7,991 nt of DNA from the NCBI GenBank assembly GCA_900539155.1, contig UQBE01000060.1, forward strand, positions 1 through 7,991, written 5' to 3'. Shown here one piece after another: positions 6,310 through 7,991 of the stretch. The DNA comes from an uncultured Porphyromonas sp. Lineage in GTDB: Bacteria; Bacteroidota; Bacteroidia; Bacteroidales; Porphyromonadaceae. Both the position numbers and the translations under genes were made by a program. Positions within the stretch are counted from its first letter, which is position 1; the number at the start of each line of letters is the position of its first letter. The notes beneath the pieces are model-generated. The model made no database searches. It was given only the letters and a program-made list of their open reading frames with translations, and was not told the origin of the DNA.

Positions 6310-7830
6310 ATGCGCCCAGCATTGGTGACACTCCTGTCGCTAGTGCTGGGCATTTATCTAGGTAGTCTCGGGCTAGTGGCAGCGCAGTGGTACTTCCTCG
6401 GCATTGCTGTGGCGACGCTCCTCCTCGTCCTCTCTAGACTTTGGCGCAAAGCGCTCCTCGCTGGCTCCGCTTGGTACCTACTCCTCCTCTGCACAGGAGC
6501 TTGTCTAGCCACCATACCACGAGAGCGAGTAGCGCAACTACCACAGCCCAGCAAAGAAACGACTTACCTCGTCACCATCTCCCGTCCGCCCACTGCGCGC
6601 GAACAGGGCTATCGTGCCGAGGCTATCATCGAGCAGGCAACAGACCCGAGCGGTGCTCTCCTAGCTCGCTGGTCTGGCCAGCGCATCATGCTATACCTAT
6701 ATAATGACTCGCTACAGCTCACGCCTCACACCAGTTACCTCGTTCGTGGACGGCTCACACCACTAGACCAAGTCTCCTCGCCAAGCTATCAGCACTACCT
6801 CCTCTCACGAAAGGTCTCGGGCGTGCTATCCGCTTCCACAGCAGAACCTTGCAATGAGCCAACGACCACTCATTGGTCACGATGGGATCAACTACGCTAC
6901 TGCGCCTATACCCTCCAGCAGCGCATCGGTGGCACGCTAGACGAGATCGACCGGCTCACCCCGCTACAGCGAGAGACGCTCCGTGCTATCTGCCTAGGCG
7001 ATCGCTCCGAAGGTAGCGTTGCGGAGGCACAGTTTCGCTCTGTAGGCGTCGCGCATCTGCTGTCGGTCAGTGGCTTTCACGTTGGGGTCGTCCTACTGCT
7101 CATCTACTGGCTCATACGCTATCCGCTACGGCTCATACGCAACGTCCATACCGCTTACCTTCTGCGCTGGAGCCTCACCCTCGTAGCGGTATGGATCTAC
7201 GCTTTCGTCTGCGGACTCTCCATTCCGACACTCCGTGCCTCGCTTATGTTCTCCATCTTTGCTGTGGCACGTCTCCTGGGGCGCTCCACCGATCGGCTGA
7301 ACGTCTGGGCGCAGGCGGCTGTCCTCCTGCTTATTGTCTCACCCTACGCACTCTTTGACGTAGGCATGCAGCTCAGCTTCGGAGCGGTGCTAGCCATCTT
7401 CGTCACCTGGGGCGCACTCAACCAACGCATCACACCGAGCCGTTCCCGTATCGTCAGCTACCTTTACTACCTCATCGTCACGACCATAGCCGTACAACTC
7501 TTCGTCTGGCCTATCCTCGCACGCAGCTTCGGCACCACAGCCGTCTGGCTACTCCTCGCCAACCTCCTCCTGTCGCCTCTCGCCACGCTGCTCATCATCA
7601 CGGGGCTTGTCACCATGGGACTGCTCGCCCTCGGGCTCCCCACGAAGCTCCTACCGCTGCTCCTCGTCGGCGTGAGCGACCTCACCAGCGATGCGATGAC
7701 ACTCCTCGAGCAGCACTTCACCGCTCAGCTCAGCATCGCCATGCCGCTCTGGCTCTGCATCGCCTACTACCTCCTCCTCTACGCCTGGGTGCAGTACCTC
7801 CTAGCCCGTCCCCGCCCCATACGCGTCTAG
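6310..7830 (+). CDS. comEC: ComEC/Rec2-family DNA uptake channel protein, without metallo-beta-lactamase domain
   Basis: A polytopic inner-membrane protein that in competent bacteria carries single-stranded DNA into the cytoplasm. From the ATG at 6310 it has 506 residues. About three hydrophobic segments lie in residues 1-70. A soluble, OB-fold-like N-terminal domain (DUF4131 type) follows at about 75-190. The Competence domain runs from about 230 to the end, with many membrane helices. The signature SGFHVG with H257 (254-259) and GLSIPTLRASLM (302-313) are clear. The C terminus, soon after the last helix, lacks the metallo-beta-lactamase-like domain of Bacillus-type ComEC. The frame is open from a TTG at 6274, adding 12 residues; the ATG is preferred because it directly precedes the first membrane segment and TTG starts are rare in this phylum. 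Reading past the TAG shows no coding-like sequence. Confidence 0.9.
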   Translation: MRPALVTLLSLVLGIYLGSLGLVAAQWYFLGIAVATLLLVLSRLWRKALLAGSAWYLLLLCTGACLATIPRERVAQLPQPSKETTYLVTISRPPTAREQGYRAEAIIEQATDPSGALLARWSGQRIMLYLYNDSLQLTPHTSYLVRGRLTPLDQVSSPSYQHYLLSRKVSGVLSASTAEPCNEPTTTHWSRWDQLRYCAYTLQQRIGGTLDEIDRLTPLQRETLRAICLGDRSEGSVAEAQFRSVGVAHLLSVSGFHVGVVLLLIYWLIRYPLRLIRNVHTAYLLRWSLTLVAVWIYAFVCGLSIPTLRASLMFSIFAVARLLGRSTDRLNVWAQAAVLLLIVSPYALFDVGMQLSFGAVLAIFVTWGALNQRITPSRSRIVSYLYYLIVTTIAVQLFVWPILARSFGTTAVWLLLANLLLSPLATLLIITGLVTMGLLALGLPTKLLPLLLVGVSDLTSDAMTLLEQHFTAQLSIAMPLWLCIAYYLLLYAWVQYLLARPRPIRV

Positions 7831-7836
7831 CAAGTT

Positions 7837-7844
7837 CCCCCCCC
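7837..7844. repeat. Homopolymer run of eight C
   Basis: Eight consecutive C lie seven bases after the comEC stop. It is outside any supported gene. Such runs are prone to slippage in replication and to sequencing error. No promoter element or gene that it would tune is visible. Confidence 0.6.
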
Positions 7845-7846
7845 AG

Positions 7847-7933
7847 GGCTGACGCATTATAATAGCTCTTTCAGGAGTACACATGAGCGACAAGCGAGGA
7901 ATAGATGAGGTCACTATATATAATGTGTCAGCC
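7847..7933. repeat. Imperfect inverted repeat (15-bp arms, 14 matches) after comEC
   Basis: GGCTGACGCATTATA (7847-7861) is complementary to TATAATGTGTCAGCC (7919-7933) with one mismatch. The similarity continues inward by a few bases (ATAG against CTAT) if one base is bulged. The spacer is 57 bp. There is no T-run, and the loop is too long for a typical intrinsic terminator. It could be the ends of a small miniature element or a protein-binding or structured RNA site; the sequence alone does not decide. The intervening 57 bp hold no recognisable gene. Confidence 0.5.
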
Positions 7934-7938
7934 ATAGA

Positions 7939-7973
7939 TTGGCTGTTGGCTGTTAGCTATTGGCTGTTAGCCT
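7939..7973. repeat. Heptamer tandem repeat (TTGGCTG / TTAGCTA units)
   Basis: Five 7-bp units run in tandem: TTGGCTG, TTGGCTG, TTAGCTA, TTGGCTG and TTAGCCT. This produces two copies of TTGGCTGTTAGC (7946-7957 and 7960-7971). The array starts six bases after the inverted repeat and lies near the window edge, so its true extent on the right cannot be seen. Unit length 7 is not a multiple of three, so copy-number change would shift any reading frame through it. Confidence 0.65.
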
Positions 7974-7991
7974 ATCGGAACCATCGGAGCT

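Noticed and set aside
7857..7864. TATAAT-like sequence as a promoter
   Set aside because: It is the sigma-70 form of other phyla. No TTTG element lies at a suitable distance, and it falls within an inverted repeat arm.
7831..7870. Intrinsic terminator after comEC
   Set aside because: No GC-rich hairpin followed by a T-run is present; the only inverted repeat has a 57-bp loop.
7883..7991. Small ORF from ATG 7883, with AGGAG five bases upstream, open to the window edge
   Set aside because: Its second half is the heptamer repeat, the 36 visible codons match nothing I recognise, Shine-Dalgarno sequences are not typical of this phylum, and the inverted repeat runs through it. The context to the right is needed.

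Overview
The window looks like the chromosome of a Bacteroidales bacterium, most likely a Porphyromonas species other than P. gingivalis. The base composition appears to be in the mid 50s % GC (estimated by eye). The evidence is a T9SS-type OmpA-family lipoprotein with the PorE domain order, a Bacteroidetes-type promoter (TTTG, 19 bp, TAccTTTG), start codons without clear Shine-Dalgarno sequences, and lineage-typical RfbB, RfbC and Rpe proteins. The genus is an inference from gene content.

Layout. Bases 1-239 hold no convincing gene. They carry a pair of REP-like hairpins facing each other (58-82 and 125-149, each with an outer GTAG/CTAC tetranucleotide), followed by a promoter at 197-227. 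Bases 240-7830 hold eight genes, all on the + strand, with gaps of about 0-42 bp or a short overlap: queD, queE, a porE-like gene, rfbC, rfbB, a degenerate fumarylacetoacetate hydrolase (FAH)-like gene, rpe and comEC. No terminator is visible between them, so a single transcription unit from the queD promoter is possible, although internal promoters cannot be excluded. Bases 7831-7991 hold no convincing gene. They contain a run of eight C, an imperfect inverted repeat (7847-7861 with 7919-7933) and a heptamer tandem repeat (7939-7973).

How the genes relate. QueD and QueE catalyse consecutive steps toward preQ0 and queuosine. RfbB and RfbC catalyse consecutive dTDP-sugar steps toward dTDP-L-rhamnose, a precursor of surface polysaccharide. 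The PorE-like lipoprotein belongs to the envelope and probably to type IX secretion. T9SS cargo is attached to a special LPS, so its proximity to sugar-nucleotide genes may be meaningful. Rpe (pentose phosphate pathway) and ComEC (DNA uptake channel) are housekeeping or competence functions. The least explained gene is the 185-residue FAH-like protein, which has lost the ExE metal ligands of its family.

No phage, CRISPR, toxin-antitoxin or defence locus was seen. I found no clearly new multi-gene system. The items most worth checking are the REP pair, the FAH-like pseudoenzyme, the envelope gene grouping and the repeat-rich right edge.
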